A DNA stretch of 64,000 nucleotides, taken from contig NZ_FNYT01000012.1 in NCBI RefSeq assembly GCF_900109135.1, positions 25,355-89,354 of the forward strand. Direction: 5' to 3'. Under the pieces are notes generated by a model. The model was not told where the DNA came from and made no database searches. It was given only the letters and a program-made list of their open reading frames with translations. Source of the stretch: Trichococcus ilyis. Its GTDB lineage: Bacteria; Bacillota; Bacilli; Lactobacillales; Aerococcaceae. Of the stretch, positions 1 to 9,664 are shown piece after piece (position 1 is the stretch's first letter; every line of letters begins with the position of its first letter). Both the position numbers and the translations under genes were made by a program.

Positions 1-628
1 GAAGGGTCATCAATAAAATATTTCTGTAGTCAGGGGTATGCTGCAGCCGCATGAGCAAACATCCTTACGATTTTGGAATCATTGTGGTGCCGACGCTGCT
101 GGGCGTGTGTAAACAAGGAAGTAAAAATAATCCTGAATTGTAAAAATTAGGCCACAATCTTTGCAAATCAGGTTTTTTTCGCTTTCATTATGTAAGCGCG
201 ATCATTCGCAGACTGTTTGAATCTTCTTTTTGTGAAATAAATAACTAATTCTACCTGCCTATTTTCACGTTTTATTTACAAGTGAATAATCGGGAAACGG
301 TGAGACGATGCGGTTGCTGGACTTCCCTCTCATCTTTTTTTAATGCAAATTTCATTTTTTCGGTTAGTGCCGGCCCTATATAGTGATATTCGTAGCTAAT
401 TTTTGATTAGCGTTTACAATGTTGCTTTTATGTAAAAAATCTGTTAAGGATAAAAGATTATTACTATCCGTAAGGAAAAGAGGTTTCAATATATTTATCT
501 TGAATTATGGCAAAAGCATCCGGTAAATGTTATTATGAATATATATTAATGAAAGGACCTGGCATGATTAAATAAATCATCATTATATCTTTTTGTTACG
601 GCAATATAATTGTAAGGGAAGTGTCTGG
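1..628. other. AT-rich intergenic region before glgB
   Basis: No convincing gene is visible. A reading frame open from base 1 stops at about base 54 and resembles nothing I know; it could be the tail of a gene outside the window. A weak terminator-like hairpin (CCTGA at 132-136 with TCAGG at 168-172, followed by seven T) could close that upstream unit. A short hairpin GCTAAT-tttg-ATTAGC lies near 394-410. Several AT-rich -10-like hexamers occur but none has a well placed -35, so the glg promoter is not assigned. Confidence 0.4.
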
Positions 629-2539
629 ATGAGTGCAAAAATGAACATACTTAAAGAGTTGGAAAAAGAGATGTATTTGTTCAACATCGGGGAACATCTT
701 GAAAGCTACCGCTTTTTAGGAAGTAAACAACGGACCGAAAACGGAAAAGAAGGATGGCGTTTCACAGTCTGGGCGCCCAACGCAAAAAACGTTTCGTTGG
801 TCGGGGACTTTACTGAGTGGAAACCCGTGGAAATGCAAAAAATAGGCAAAACCGGTGGCTGGTCGATCTTCACGGAAGATGCGGCACAAGGCGACTGTTA
901 CAAATATTATATCGAGGACAAAAACGGCAAAAAGAAATACAAAATCGATCCGTATTCATTTGCGTACGAAGTTCCGCCAAAAGATGCTTCGGTCGTGTTT
1001 GATATGCCAGAAAAGAAATGGAAAGACGGCAGATGGACCGCCAACAAAAAAAGGAAATCCATCTACCAAAAACCGTTGAACATTTACGAAGTGCATTTCA
1101 GTTCCTGGAAAAAACACGAAGATGGCAGTTGGTATTCCTTTAAGGATCTTGCTGAAACGCTGATTCCATATGTGAAGGAAATGGGCTATACGCACATAGA
1201 ATTCATGCCTTTGATGGAACATCCGCTCGAAGCTTCTTGGGGTTACCAAATCACCGGATACTTCGCGGTGGCTGCCCGGTACGGCAACTTGCTCGAGCTG
1301 CGGGATTTTGTGGAAGAAGCGCATAAAGAAGGGGTCGGGGTCATCATGGACTGGGTTCCCGGACATTTCTGCAAAAATGATTATGCGCTGTCCTATTTCG
1401 ATGGCACGCCGACTTTTGAATATGCCGATCCGAATCGCGCCATCAACAACCGTTGGGGCACATTGAATTTTGATTTGGGTAAGGCGCAAGTGCACAGCTT
1501 CCTGATTTCGAACGCCATTTTCTGGCTGCAGGAGTTCCATTTTGATGGGATCCGTGTCGATGCCGTTTCGAATATGCTTTACCTTGATTATGATGAGGGT
1601 CCTTGGACACCGAACGTAGACGGCAGCAACCACAATCGCCAAGGGATCGAGTTCCTGAAGAAGATGAACACAAAAGTCTTCGAGCGCCATCCGGATACCT
1701 ACATGATCGCGGAAGAAAGCACTGCTTGGGCGAACGTCACGAAACCGATTGAAGCGGGCGGCTTGGGTTTCAATTATAAATGGAACATGGGCTGGATGAA
1801 CGATACCCTGCGTTTCTTCGAAATGGATCCTTTGTTCCGCAAAGACAACTTCAATCTGATCACCTTCTCATTCATGTATGCATTCAACGAAAACTTTATT
1901 CTGCCGATATCCCATGATGAAGTGGTTCACGGGAAACAGTCGCTGCTGGGTAAAATGCCCGGTGACCGCTATAAGCAATTTGCGGGCTTGAGGACGCTGG
2001 AGGCCTATATGATGGCTCATCCCGGCAAAAAGTTGAATTTTATGGGGAATGAAATCGGACAATTCCTGGAATGGCGCTTCTACGATCAAATCGAGTGGGG
2101 CGTCCTGAACAACGAATTCAATCCGGAGTTCCAGCATTACATCAAGACTTTGAATCATCTCTACAAAGACACGAAAGCGTTGCATGAAGTCGATGATGCC
2201 CACACCGGGCTGGAGATTCTGGACGCGGACAACCATCTGGAGTCCGTCCTCTCCTTCATCCGAACCGGCGAAAAGCCGCGCGACTTCCTGATTGTCGTCT
2301 GCAACTTCACGCCTGTCGAGCGCCGAAATTTCCGTGTGGGGGTGCCGTATGAAGGCCACTATGAAGTGTTGCTGAATACGGAAATGCAGGAATTCGGCGG
2401 CACATGGACGAAAAATCTGCCTGAGATGGTGACCAGCCTCGACGGCATGAATCGCCAACCTTTCTCGATCGAATTCACTTTACCGGCATTAGGAGTTTTG
2501 TTCATCAAACCGAAACGCGTTTTTGGTGTTAATAAATAG
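629..2539 (+). CDS. glgB: 1,4-alpha-glucan branching enzyme
   Basis: Makes the alpha-1,6 branches of glycogen by cutting an alpha-1,4 chain and re-attaching it (GH13). A CBM48-type beta-sandwich occupies roughly residues 20-115, followed by the TIM barrel with the GH13 motifs [15 protein letters not shown] (nucleophile Asp about 311), AEES (acid/base Glu about 362) and SHDEVVHGK (Asp about 430), then a C-terminal beta domain. The 636-residue length is normal for bacterial GlgB. ATG 629 is chosen because AAGGGA lies about 10 bases upstream; a TTG at 593 in the same frame has no ribosome binding site. First gene of the glg operon. Catalytic residues are all present, so it should be active. Confidence 0.95.
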   Translation: MSAKMNILKELEKEMYLFNIGEHLESYRFLGSKQRTENGKEGWRFTVWAPNAKNVSLVGDFTEWKPVEMQKIGKTGGWSIFTEDAAQGDCYKYYIEDKNGKKKYKIDPYSFAYEVPPKDASVVFDMPEKKWKDGRWTANKKRKSIYQKPLNIYEVHFSSWKKHEDGSWYSFKDLAETLIPYVKEMGYTHIEFMPLMEHPLEASWGYQITGYFAVAARYGNLLELRDFVEEAHKEGVGVIMDWVPGHFCKNDYALSYFDGTPTFEYADPNRAINNRWGTLNFDLGKAQVHSFLISNAIFWLQEFHFDGIRVDAVSNMLYLDYDEGPWTPNVDGSNHNRQGIEFLKKMNTKVFERHPDTYMIAEESTAWANVTKPIEAGGLGFNYKWNMGWMNDTLRFFEMDPLFRKDNFNLITFSFMYAFNENFILPISHDEVVHGKQSLLGKMPGDRYKQFAGLRTLEAYMMAHPGKKLNFMGNEIGQFLEWRFYDQIEWGVLNNEFNPEFQHYIKTLNHLYKDTKALHEVDDAHTGLEILDADNHLESVLSFIRTGEKPRDFLIVVCNFTPVERRNFRVGVPYEGHYEVLLNTEMQEFGGTWTKNLPEMVTSLDGMNRQPFSIEFTLPALGVLFIKPKRVFGVNK

Positions 2540-2601
2540 ATCCACAAACAGAAAGACATGAACAGAAGGAGGCGAAAGGAAGAGGCAATCTTCCTGATAC
2601 T

Positions 2602-3750
2602 ATGAAAAATCAAATGGTTGCAATGATATTAGCCGGAGGGCAAGGGACTCGGCTTGGAAAATTGACGCGCGAAACCGCCAAACCGGCCGTTCCGTTCGGC
2701 GGAAAATATCGGATTATCGATTTCGCATTAAGCAACTGCGCTAATTCAGGCATCAATAAAGTCGGGGTAGTGACCCAATACCAGCCATTGGAACTGAATG
2801 AACACATCGGCAACGGTGAATCATGGGGGCTGAACGGCGGAGATGGCGGAGTCACCATCCTACAGCCCTATTCAAGCGCTGATGGTGAAAAGTGGTTCAA
2901 AGGAACCGCACATGCCATTTATCAAAATATCGCCTATATCGACAGATACAATCCGGAATACGTACTGGTATTGTCCGGTGACCATATTTATAAAATGGAT
3001 TATTCGCATATGTTGGACTTCCACATGGCGAATCATGCTAGTTTGACCGTCGGCGTTATCCCGGTTCCGATGGAAGAAGCACCCCGTTTCGGAATCATGA
3101 ATACGGATCAGACGAACCGCATCATCGAATTTGAAGAGAAGCCGAAAGAGCCGAAAAGCAATTTGGCATCCATGGGGATTTATATTTTCAACTGGGCCGT
3201 ACTGCGCAAATATTTGGTGGAAGATCAAGCGAAACAGCGCGAAATGGAAGATTTCGGCAAGAACGTTATCCCAACTTATCTTGATAATGGCGAAAACTGC
3301 TTCGCTTATGCTTTTGATGGCTACTGGAAAGATGTCGGTACGATCGAAAGCCTTTGGGAAGCCAACATGGAATTTCTGGATCCGAACCATATCCTGAACA
3401 TCAGGGATGAAGAATGGCGCATTTATTCAAAAAATCCGGTATCCCCTCCTCAATTTTTGACGGAGACATCCAATGTGACGGATTCAATGATTGTGGACGG
3501 TTGCTATGTGGCCGGTGAAATCACCCATTCGATCCTTTCCCAGAACGTTCGGGTCGGCAACGGATCGGTCGTACGCGATAGCTTGATCATGGCGAATGTA
3601 ACGATCGGAGAGAATGTCACAATCGAGCATGCCATCATCGGAGAAAATGCAAAAATTGCCGACAATGCGAATGTCATCGGCAATGACAGTGCGATCGAAG
3701 TTGTTGGATATGCTGAAGTTATAGGAGGACTGAAAGATGAAGATGAATAG
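2602..3750 (+). CDS. glgC: Glucose-1-phosphate adenylyltransferase, catalytic subunit
   Basis: Forms ADP-glucose from ATP and glucose-1-phosphate, the committed step of glycogen synthesis. The N-terminal nucleotidyltransferase fold opens with AGGQGTRL (residues about 11-18) and [14 protein letters not shown]; a left-handed beta-helix with hexapeptide repeats fills the last 100 residues. Length 382 is typical. The start is odd: the nearest good AGGAGG sits about 30 bases upstream, leaving only a weak GAAGAGG about 17 bases before ATG. The stop overlaps glgD by 14 bases. In Bacillota GlgC usually pairs with GlgD as a heteromer; that pairing here is inferred from adjacency. Confidence 0.95.
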   Translation: MKNQMVAMILAGGQGTRLGKLTRETAKPAVPFGGKYRIIDFALSNCANSGINKVGVVTQYQPLELNEHIGNGESWGLNGGDGGVTILQPYSSADGEKWFKGTAHAIYQNIAYIDRYNPEYVLVLSGDHIYKMDYSHMLDFHMANHASLTVGVIPVPMEEAPRFGIMNTDQTNRIIEFEEKPKEPKSNLASMGIYIFNWAVLRKYLVEDQAKQREMEDFGKNVIPTYLDNGENCFAYAFDGYWKDVGTIESLWEANMEFLDPNHILNIRDEEWRIYSKNPVSPPQFLTETSNVTDSMIVDGCYVAGEITHSILSQNVRVGNGSVVRDSLIMANVTIGENVTIEHAIIGENAKIADNANVIGNDSAIEVVGYAEVIGGLKDEDE

Positions 3751-4882
3751 TATCTGTGCCATATTAAACCTGACCGAGGACGAGAAAGCGTTGAAACCTT
3801 TGACGCAGGTTCGCCCGATTGCTTCATTACCGTTCGCTAGCCGTTACCGGCTGATCGATTTCAATCTTTCAAGCATCAGCCATGCTGAAATCAAATCAGT
3901 GGGCATGTTCATCGCCGGAAGCGGTCGCTCTATTTATGACCATATCCGCAGCGGATCCGTTTGGGACCTTGAATCCGGCTTGGGGGGCGGAATCTTCACC
4001 TATTCCCAACTGTGGCTGAAAGCGCTCCAGGAACACAATGGCGATGCCCTGGATTTCTACATGAACCATAAAGAATTCATCACACGTTCCCAAGGTGAAT
4101 ATGTCATCGTCATGGGCAGCAAGATTTTGGCGAATGTCGACATCAAAGCGATCATGCAACATCATTTGGCAAAGGATGGCGATATCACGGTAGTCTACAA
4201 GACCGTGCCTAAAGCCTTCCTTGAAAACAGACCGAAGGAGAAAATTTTGAAAATCGATCGTGATGAATATCTATTGCACTTGACCGATGCGAAAGATGCC
4301 CCTGCGGATCTCGAGCGCCTTGCGATGACCATGAACATGTACTTCATGAGAGCGGACAAAATGCTGGAATTGATTCAGCGTGCCGAATTGGAAGATGTGC
4401 AACTCGACGCGGACAAACTAATCGAACACTATCTTCCGGAATACCAAGTCAATACTTACGAATACACAGGCTATATGGCCAATATCGATTCTATCCCAGC
4501 CTACTTCAATGCAAATATGGAAATGTTGGAAAAGAACAAATTCTCAGCGCTGTTCCACGGCAGCCAAAACGTCATCACGAAGGTGAAGAATGGGGCACCT
4601 ACCTATTATGCTAAAGGGGCTCATGTGAAGAATGCCCAATTCGCCACAGGCTGCGTCATTGAAGGGACAGTCGAGGATTCCTTGATTCATCGTAAAGTAA
4701 CTATCGCTAAGGATGCCGAAGTCCGCAACAGCATCATCATGCAGGGATCACAGATCGGTGAAGGCGCGGTTCTGGAATACTGCATCCTGGACAAAAACGT
4801 GACTGTCGGACCCGGTGTGACTTTGAAAGGCACGAAAGATAATCTAGTTGTGATCGAAAAAAATAAAACAATTACTGTTTAG
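3737..4882 (+). CDS. glgD: Glucose-1-phosphate adenylyltransferase, regulatory-type subunit GlgD
   Basis: GlgD is a GlgC paralogue found mainly in Bacillota that activates or modulates GlgC in a mixed tetramer. The sequence keeps the fold ([17 protein letters not shown] near residues 25-41, C-terminal hexapeptide helix) but lacks the GGxGTRL nucleotide loop present in GlgC, consistent with a non-catalytic or weak subunit. It starts inside the last codons of glgC (14-base overlap) with AGGAGG at proper distance, suggesting translational coupling. 381 residues, the normal size. Confidence 0.93.
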   Translation: MKMNSICAILNLTEDEKALKPLTQVRPIASLPFASRYRLIDFNLSSISHAEIKSVGMFIAGSGRSIYDHIRSGSVWDLESGLGGGIFTYSQLWLKALQEHNGDALDFYMNHKEFITRSQGEYVIVMGSKILANVDIKAIMQHHLAKDGDITVVYKTVPKAFLENRPKEKILKIDRDEYLLHLTDAKDAPADLERLAMTMNMYFMRADKMLELIQRAELEDVQLDADKLIEHYLPEYQVNTYEYTGYMANIDSIPAYFNANMEMLEKNKFSALFHGSQNVITKVKNGAPTYYAKGAHVKNAQFATGCVIEGTVEDSLIHRKVTIAKDAEVRNSIIMQGSQIGEGAVLEYCILDKNVTVGPGVTLKGTKDNLVVIEKNKTITV

Positions 4883-4899
4883 AGAGAAGGATGCGCGAG

Positions 4900-6339
4900 A
4901 TGAAAATTTTATTTGCCGCAAGTGAAGCCGCTCCTTTCTTCAAAACAGGCGGGCTCGGGGATGTCGCGTACGCATTGCCGAAGGAGTTAGTCAAACAAGG
5001 CGTGGATATCCGGGTAGTGCTTCCGTACTACTCGACCATGCCTGCGAAATACAAGGAAGAAATCAAAGAATTACTGCATTTCCGTGTGCAAGTCGGTTGG
5101 AAGAGCATGTATTGCGGCGTAAAAACATTGGAATTGGAAGGCGTCACTTATTATTTCATCGATAACCAGGCCTATTTCAATCGACCATCCCTGTACGGGC
5201 AAATGGACGACGCCGAAAGATTCGGATTCTTCTCACTGGCGATCTGCGAAATGATGGAAAAAATCGACTTCATCCCGGACGTCGTCCATGTGAATGATTG
5301 GCATACAGCCATGGTGCCGGTCCTGCTGGTGGACAAATACCACTGGATCGAAGCCTATCAAGGTATCCGCAAAGTCATCACGATCCACAATATCCGTTTC
5401 CAAGGGGTCTATGATCCGTCCATCCTGCACAGTATCTTCGGGACCGGGATGAACATCTATCATGAAGACGGCGTCAAGTATTATGACAGCGTCAATTTCA
5501 TGAAAGGCGGGGTCAATTTTTCCGATGTCGTCACGACGGTCAGTCCGTCCTATGCGAACGAAATCCAGACTCCGGAATTCGGCGAAGGGCTGGATGGTAC
5601 GCTGCGCTACAACAGCTGGAAAATCAAAGGGATCATTAACGGCATCGATTACGATGTCAATGATCCGGAGAGCGATCCGAAGTTGGAATACCATTTCTCT
5701 GCCGACGATCTGTCCGGCAAAGCCGCAAATAAAGCGGCTCTCCAGGAACGTTTGGGATTGGAGGTCAATCCGGATATTCCTTTAATCACGAGCGTCGGAC
5801 GCTTGACGGACCAAAAAGGTTATCAACTGGTGCAGGAAAAGGCCGAGGAATTATTGAATGCCCGCGATGTCCAGATCGCCATCCTTGGGACCGGCGAAGC
5901 GGAATACGAAAATTCCTTCCGTTATTTCGCCGCGAAATATCCTGATCGCTTCGCGGCGGTCATCGATTTCGACATCTCCTTGGCGCAACAGATGTATGCA
6001 GGCGCGGACATGTTCCTGATGCCTTCCGCCTTCGAACCATGCGGCTTGTCGCAGATGATTTCCTTACGCTACGGCACGTTGCCGATCGTCCATGAGACGG
6101 GTGGCCTGAAGGATACAGTGGTCCCTTACAATTCCTATACGGGTGAGGGGACCGGGTTCACTTTCATGGATTTCAGCGGCTACACGCTGTTGGGCACCAT
6201 CTACCGGGCTCTCGATGTCTATGAAAACCAACCGAAAGCTTGGGCGGAAATGGTGCGCGAAGCGATGAGCCGCGATTTCAGCTGGAAAGAGCCGGCCAAA
6301 GATTATCTGGATGTCTATCGGTCGTTAGTCAACGAATAA
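4900..6339 (+). CDS. glgA: Glycogen synthase (ADP-glucose)
   Basis: GT5 glycosyltransferase that adds glucose from ADP-glucose to the non-reducing end of glycogen. It opens MKILFAASEAAPFFKTGGLGD, with the KTGGLGD substrate loop at residues about 15-21; the C-terminal Rossmann domain carries SVGRLTDQKG and the FEPCGLSQM plus ETGGLKDTV segments that bind the sugar nucleotide. ATG 4900 is preferred over ATG 4891 because AGAAGG ends one base before 4891 but ten before 4900. This gives 479 residues, as usual. Lies 17 bases after glgD and 18 before glgP in one operon. Confidence 0.95.
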   Translation: MKILFAASEAAPFFKTGGLGDVAYALPKELVKQGVDIRVVLPYYSTMPAKYKEEIKELLHFRVQVGWKSMYCGVKTLELEGVTYYFIDNQAYFNRPSLYGQMDDAERFGFFSLAICEMMEKIDFIPDVVHVNDWHTAMVPVLLVDKYHWIEAYQGIRKVITIHNIRFQGVYDPSILHSIFGTGMNIYHEDGVKYYDSVNFMKGGVNFSDVVTTVSPSYANEIQTPEFGEGLDGTLRYNSWKIKGIINGIDYDVNDPESDPKLEYHFSADDLSGKAANKAALQERLGLEVNPDIPLITSVGRLTDQKGYQLVQEKAEELLNARDVQIAILGTGEAEYENSFRYFAAKYPDRFAAVIDFDISLAQQMYAGADMFLMPSAFEPCGLSQMISLRYGTLPIVHETGGLKDTVVPYNSYTGEGTGFTFMDFSGYTLLGTIYRALDVYENQPKAWAEMVREAMSRDFSWKEPAKDYLDVYRSLVNE

Positions 6340-6357
6340 GAGGAGTTGAAAGCGTAT

Positions 6358-8754
6358 ATGGCATTTGACGTTCAAGAATTCAAGAAGGAATACCAAAAAA
6401 CATTCGAAGAATTATTCGCCTATGGTTATGAGGACGGTTCGAAAACAGAGCAGTTCATTGCGTTGGGGGACTTGGTCCGTGGGCGTTATTCTGAGGACTG
6501 GATCCAAACAATCACAGCCTATAACAAAAAACAGGAAAAACAAGTCTATTACTTTTCGATGGAATTCTTGCCGGGAAGGATGCTGAAAAGCAATCTCCTG
6601 AACATGGGCATCTTGGATTGTGTCAAACAGGGAATGGAAGAACTGGGACTGGATCTGGATGAAGTCGCCCGTGCAGAAGTCGATCCGGCTTTGGGCAACG
6701 GCGGGCTCGGCAGGTTGGCATCCTGTTTCATGGATTCCATAGCGTCGACCGGCCTTGCCGGCAACGGAAACGGCATCCGCTACCGTTATGGTCTCTTCAA
6801 ACAAAAATTCATCAACGGGTACCAGATCGAGTTGCCGGAAAACTGGCTGCGCAACCGCAACGTTTGGGAAGTGCGCAAAGAGAATAAGGCCGTCATCGTC
6901 CGCTTCGGCGGGGATGTCAGCTTTACGCAGGACGAGGACGGCAGGCTGCGCGTGAACCATGTCAACACCCGCGATATCCTGGCTGTACCATACGATACGG
7001 CACAAGTGGGCTACAAAAATGGCATCGTCAACAATCTGCGTCTCTGGTCGGCGGAGATTCCTTACGGGGATGAAGCGCGCTTTTCGACCGAACAACAACG
7101 CGAAGAAGTCAAACGCATCACTGAAGTGCTGTACCCGGATGATTCCAACTACGAAGGACGGCTTTTGCGCGTCCAGCAGGAATACTTTTTCTCTTCTGCA
7201 GGCGTCCAGAGCATTGTCCGCTACTTCAAACGGCTGAAGCTCGACTGGAGCCTTTTCCCGGATAAAATCGCGATCCATATCAACGATACCCATCCGACGT
7301 TGGCGATCCCGGAACTGATGCGGATCTTATTGGATGAGGAAGGATTGACGTGGGATCAGGCCTGGGAGATCACGAAGAAAACAGTCAGCTACACGAACCA
7401 CACGATCCTTCAGGAAGCGATGGAGCGTTGGCCGGAAACGATGATCCAAGACCTGCTGCCGCGCATCTACCAGATCATTCAGGAAATCAACCGCCGCCAT
7501 ATCGACAAGAAAGCACCGTTGTATGGTGAGGACTTGACTATGCGCACCGCGATCATCGCCAATGGCCAAATCAAAATGGCCAATCTCGCCATCATCGGCA
7601 GCCACAGCGTCAATGGCGTAGCGAAACTGCATACGGATATCCTGGTGGCTGACACGCTGCATGACTTCTACGTGATGTATCCGCAAAAGTTCAACAACAA
7701 AACGAATGGTATCACGCAGCGGCGCTGGGTGCAGATCGCAAATGAAAATCTGACGGCCATGCTCGATGAAACCATCGGCACCGATTGGAAGAGCGATCCG
7801 GAAGACATCAAAATCCTCAAGGCGCACCGGGACAACAAAGAGGTCCTGGACAAGCTGGAGCAAGTCAAGCTTGCGAACAAGCGGCGCTTTGCCGAGTATG
7901 CGCGCAAGGAAATGAACCTCGAAATCGATCCGAACGCTTTGTTTGATGTACAGATCAAACGACTGCACGCCTACAAGCGGCAGCTGTTGAACGTGCTACA
8001 CATTTTGGACAGATACCTGCAGCTGAAGGATGATCCGAAAGTCAACCTGCAGAAGCGCGTCTTCATTTTCGGAGCGAAGGCTGCCCCGAGCTATTATTAC
8101 GCCAAACAAATCATCAAACTGATCAATGCGATTGCTGATCTGATCAACAATGACCCTGCCATCAACGACAAGATCAAAATCGTTTTCGTAGAGAATTATG
8201 GCGTGTCGCTGGCGGAACTGATCATCCCGGCGGCTGATATCAGCGAACAGATTTCTCTGGCCGGCAAGGAAGCTTCCGGCACGAGCAACATGAAACTGAT
8301 GTCGAACGGTGCCGTAACGATGGCCACTTTGGATGGTGCCAACGTTGAAATCCGCGATAATGTCGGCGATGAAAATATCTTCATCTTCGGTCTGAAGAGT
8401 GAAGAAGTGCAGGAATATTACCGGAACGGTGTGTACAATTCCCGGGATATCTACGACAAAAATCCGCGTTTGAAACGCGTCTTGAACCTGCTGATCGACG
8501 GGACGATTCCCGGCGTCGAAGCGGAAGGCCGGGATATCTTCGATTCTTTGGTCATGTACAACGACGAGTATTTCCTGCTGAAGGATTTCGACAGCTATAT
8601 CAGAGCGCAATACGAGGCGGATACGGCCTTTTCCGACAGAGACAGATGGAACCGCATGGCACTGATGAATATCGCCAGTTCAGGTCCGTTTTCATCGGAT
8701 TACACGATTCTGCGTTATGCGGATGAAATCTGGAAGATAAAACCACAATCCTAA
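6358..8754 (+). CDS. glgP: Glycogen phosphorylase
   Basis: GT35 phosphorylase releasing glucose-1-phosphate from glycogen, giving the operon both synthesis and breakdown. The pyridoxal-phosphate region EASGTSNMKLMSNGA is intact, with the PLP lysine at about residue 646, and NGGLGRLASCF marks the N-terminal half. 798 residues, normal length. ATG 6358 is chosen because AGGAG at 6341-6345 is 12 bases away; a TTG at 6346 directly abuts that site. It is the last gene of the operon and is followed 10 bases later by a strong terminator. Confidence 0.96.
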   Translation: MAFDVQEFKKEYQKTFEELFAYGYEDGSKTEQFIALGDLVRGRYSEDWIQTITAYNKKQEKQVYYFSMEFLPGRMLKSNLLNMGILDCVKQGMEELGLDLDEVARAEVDPALGNGGLGRLASCFMDSIASTGLAGNGNGIRYRYGLFKQKFINGYQIELPENWLRNRNVWEVRKENKAVIVRFGGDVSFTQDEDGRLRVNHVNTRDILAVPYDTAQVGYKNGIVNNLRLWSAEIPYGDEARFSTEQQREEVKRITEVLYPDDSNYEGRLLRVQQEYFFSSAGVQSIVRYFKRLKLDWSLFPDKIAIHINDTHPTLAIPELMRILLDEEGLTWDQAWEITKKTVSYTNHTILQEAMERWPETMIQDLLPRIYQIIQEINRRHIDKKAPLYGEDLTMRTAIIANGQIKMANLAIIGSHSVNGVAKLHTDILVADTLHDFYVMYPQKFNNKTNGITQRRWVQIANENLTAMLDETIGTDWKSDPEDIKILKAHRDNKEVLDKLEQVKLANKRRFAEYARKEMNLEIDPNALFDVQIKRLHAYKRQLLNVLHILDRYLQLKDDPKVNLQKRVFIFGAKAAPSYYYAKQIIKLINAIADLINNDPAINDKIKIVFVENYGVSLAELIIPAADISEQISLAGKEASGTSNMKLMSNGAVTMATLDGANVEIRDNVGDENIFIFGLKSEEVQEYYRNGVYNSRDIYDKNPRLKRVLNLLIDGTIPGVEAEGRDIFDSLVMYNDEYFLLKDFDSYIRAQYEADTAFSDRDRWNRMALMNIASSGPFSSDYTILRYADEIWKIKPQS

Positions 8755-8764
8755 GAACGCACGC

Positions 8765-8806
8765 CAAGGGCCACCTCGAATTTAAAAGAGGTGGCCCTTG
8801 ATTTTG
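8765..8806 (+). terminator. Terminator of the glg operon
   Basis: A perfect 13-bp stem (CAAGGGCCACCTC at 8765-8777 with GAGGTGGCCCTTG at 8788-8800) and a 10-base AT loop, followed by ATTTTG. It begins 10 bases after the glgP stop. Confidence 0.85.
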
Positions 8807-8852
8807 CGTCCGCTGACCGACTGACCGCCAGCCGAGGGCAGTAATACAGAAA

Positions 8853-9024
8853 GAGAGCGGGACAGAACGCGTTTAGCTCCGGACCACTGGAGCGAACAAG
8901 CGCAGAATGGCTGCAGGCCATTCGAGCATTGTTCGTGAAGTGGAGCCAGGGGCTGCGTTCTGTCCCGCGTTTACGCACACTATGTTCGGATACAAAAAGA
9001 GACTGGGAGTTTAGTCCCAGCCTC
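8853..9024. repeat. 172-bp structured intergenic repeat, copy 1
   Basis: Nearly identical (3 mismatches seen in 172 bases, no gaps) to 11124-11295. The outer arms GCGGGACAGAACGC (8857-8870) and GCGTTCTGTCCCGC (8955-8968) are perfect inverted repeats; inside them CGAACAA pairs with TTGTTCG and GAATGGC with GCCATTC across a small loop, giving a nested hairpin; a second hairpin pairs GCTCC with GGAGC. The element ends with a terminator-like hairpin (GACTGGGA with TCCCAG, then CCTCTGTTTT). It sits between convergent genes glgP and the DUF4828 gene. It looks like a non-coding MITE/REP-type element; family unknown to me. Confidence 0.85.
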
Positions 9025-9089
9025 TGTTTTCATGAATAGTTTTTACTGCGGGAACACTGGCGCGTGCGCGTATTCATGCAGCTGAGGCG

Positions 9090-9452
9090 CTATTGATCGC
9101 TTTCGCGTTTAAAGAAGAATTCTTTCTCTTCCGCTTCGTCGTAGATGGTCAGCGTAGGGGACGTGTCCTTTTTGAGGATCAGGTAATAGCCGAAATGATC
9201 GCGGAAGACCAGCTCGTTTGGCTTGGCCTCCTCGAGAGTGGCCTTCAATTTTTTGTTGTTCAGGAGAATCTCAAGATTATCAGTAATTTCAACCTTCAAG
9301 GACTGTGCGTCGTTTTTCCATGTGCCGATGTAAGGGGTGAACGATGTTGACAGGTTCTTACCGGCATTGCGGTTGGACTTGAACAAAGCAGAACTGATGC
9401 TTGCGACTACGGATAATCCGACTATGATCCTCCAAGGGTTATTTTTTTTCAC
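9090..9452 (-). CDS. DUF4828 domain-containing small membrane-anchored protein
   Basis: A 120-residue protein with an N-terminal hydrophobic stretch (about residues 6-20, a single membrane anchor or uncleaved signal) and a beta-rich domain containing YIGTWKND, LEILLNNKKL, NELVFRDHFGYYLIL and LTIYDEAEEKEF. This pattern matches what I remember of DUF4828, a family of unknown function in Lactobacillales. The start is GTG 9452: GGGAGG lies 8-10 bases before it, whereas the upstream in-frame GTG at 9470 is part of the ribosome binding site. It is transcribed alone, convergent with glgP. Function unknown. Confidence 0.75.
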   Translation of the reverse strand: MKKNNPWRIIVGLSVVASISSALFKSNRNAGKNLSTSFTPYIGTWKNDAQSLKVEITDNLEILLNNKKLKATLEEAKPNELVFRDHFGYYLILKKDTSPTLTIYDEAEEKEFFFKRESDQ

Positions 9453-9553
9453 TGATTTGAAACCTCCCACAATAAGTTAACTCATAGTATATTCTTTTTT
9501 TTGCAAATGGCCATAGCATTAACAATACAAATATGTTACAAATGATGTAAAGT

Positions 9554-9586
9554 TTGAAAAGGTAATTGCCATTGCTGTGATATGAT
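9554..9586 (+). promoter_or_regulatory. Probable promoter of the aspartokinase gene
   Basis: An extended -10 (TG-A-TATGAT, hexamer 9581-9586) with TTGAAA at 9554-9559, at a long 21-base spacing. No lysine riboswitch or T-box elements are seen in the roughly 70 bases of leader. Confidence 0.4.
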
Positions 9587-9664
9587 GATATTCTAAAGCA
9601 TAAATGAAAAAACAATTACAAAATTAAAAAAGAATTAAAGAAATCTAGCGAGGAAGTGTTCGGT

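Noticed and set aside
381..420. Catabolite-responsive element (cre) near the glg operon, at TGATTAGCGTTTACA
   Set aside because: The TG-to-CG spacing is one base too long for the consensus.
8751..8978. Minus-strand ORF through the 172-bp repeat (twin at 11061-11249)
   Set aside because: The frames exist only because the repeat is copied; no ribosome binding site, low-complexity content, and the sequence is explained by inverted repeats.
9453..9664. Lysine riboswitch or T-box before the aspartokinase
   Set aside because: The leader is too short and lacks the conserved elements.
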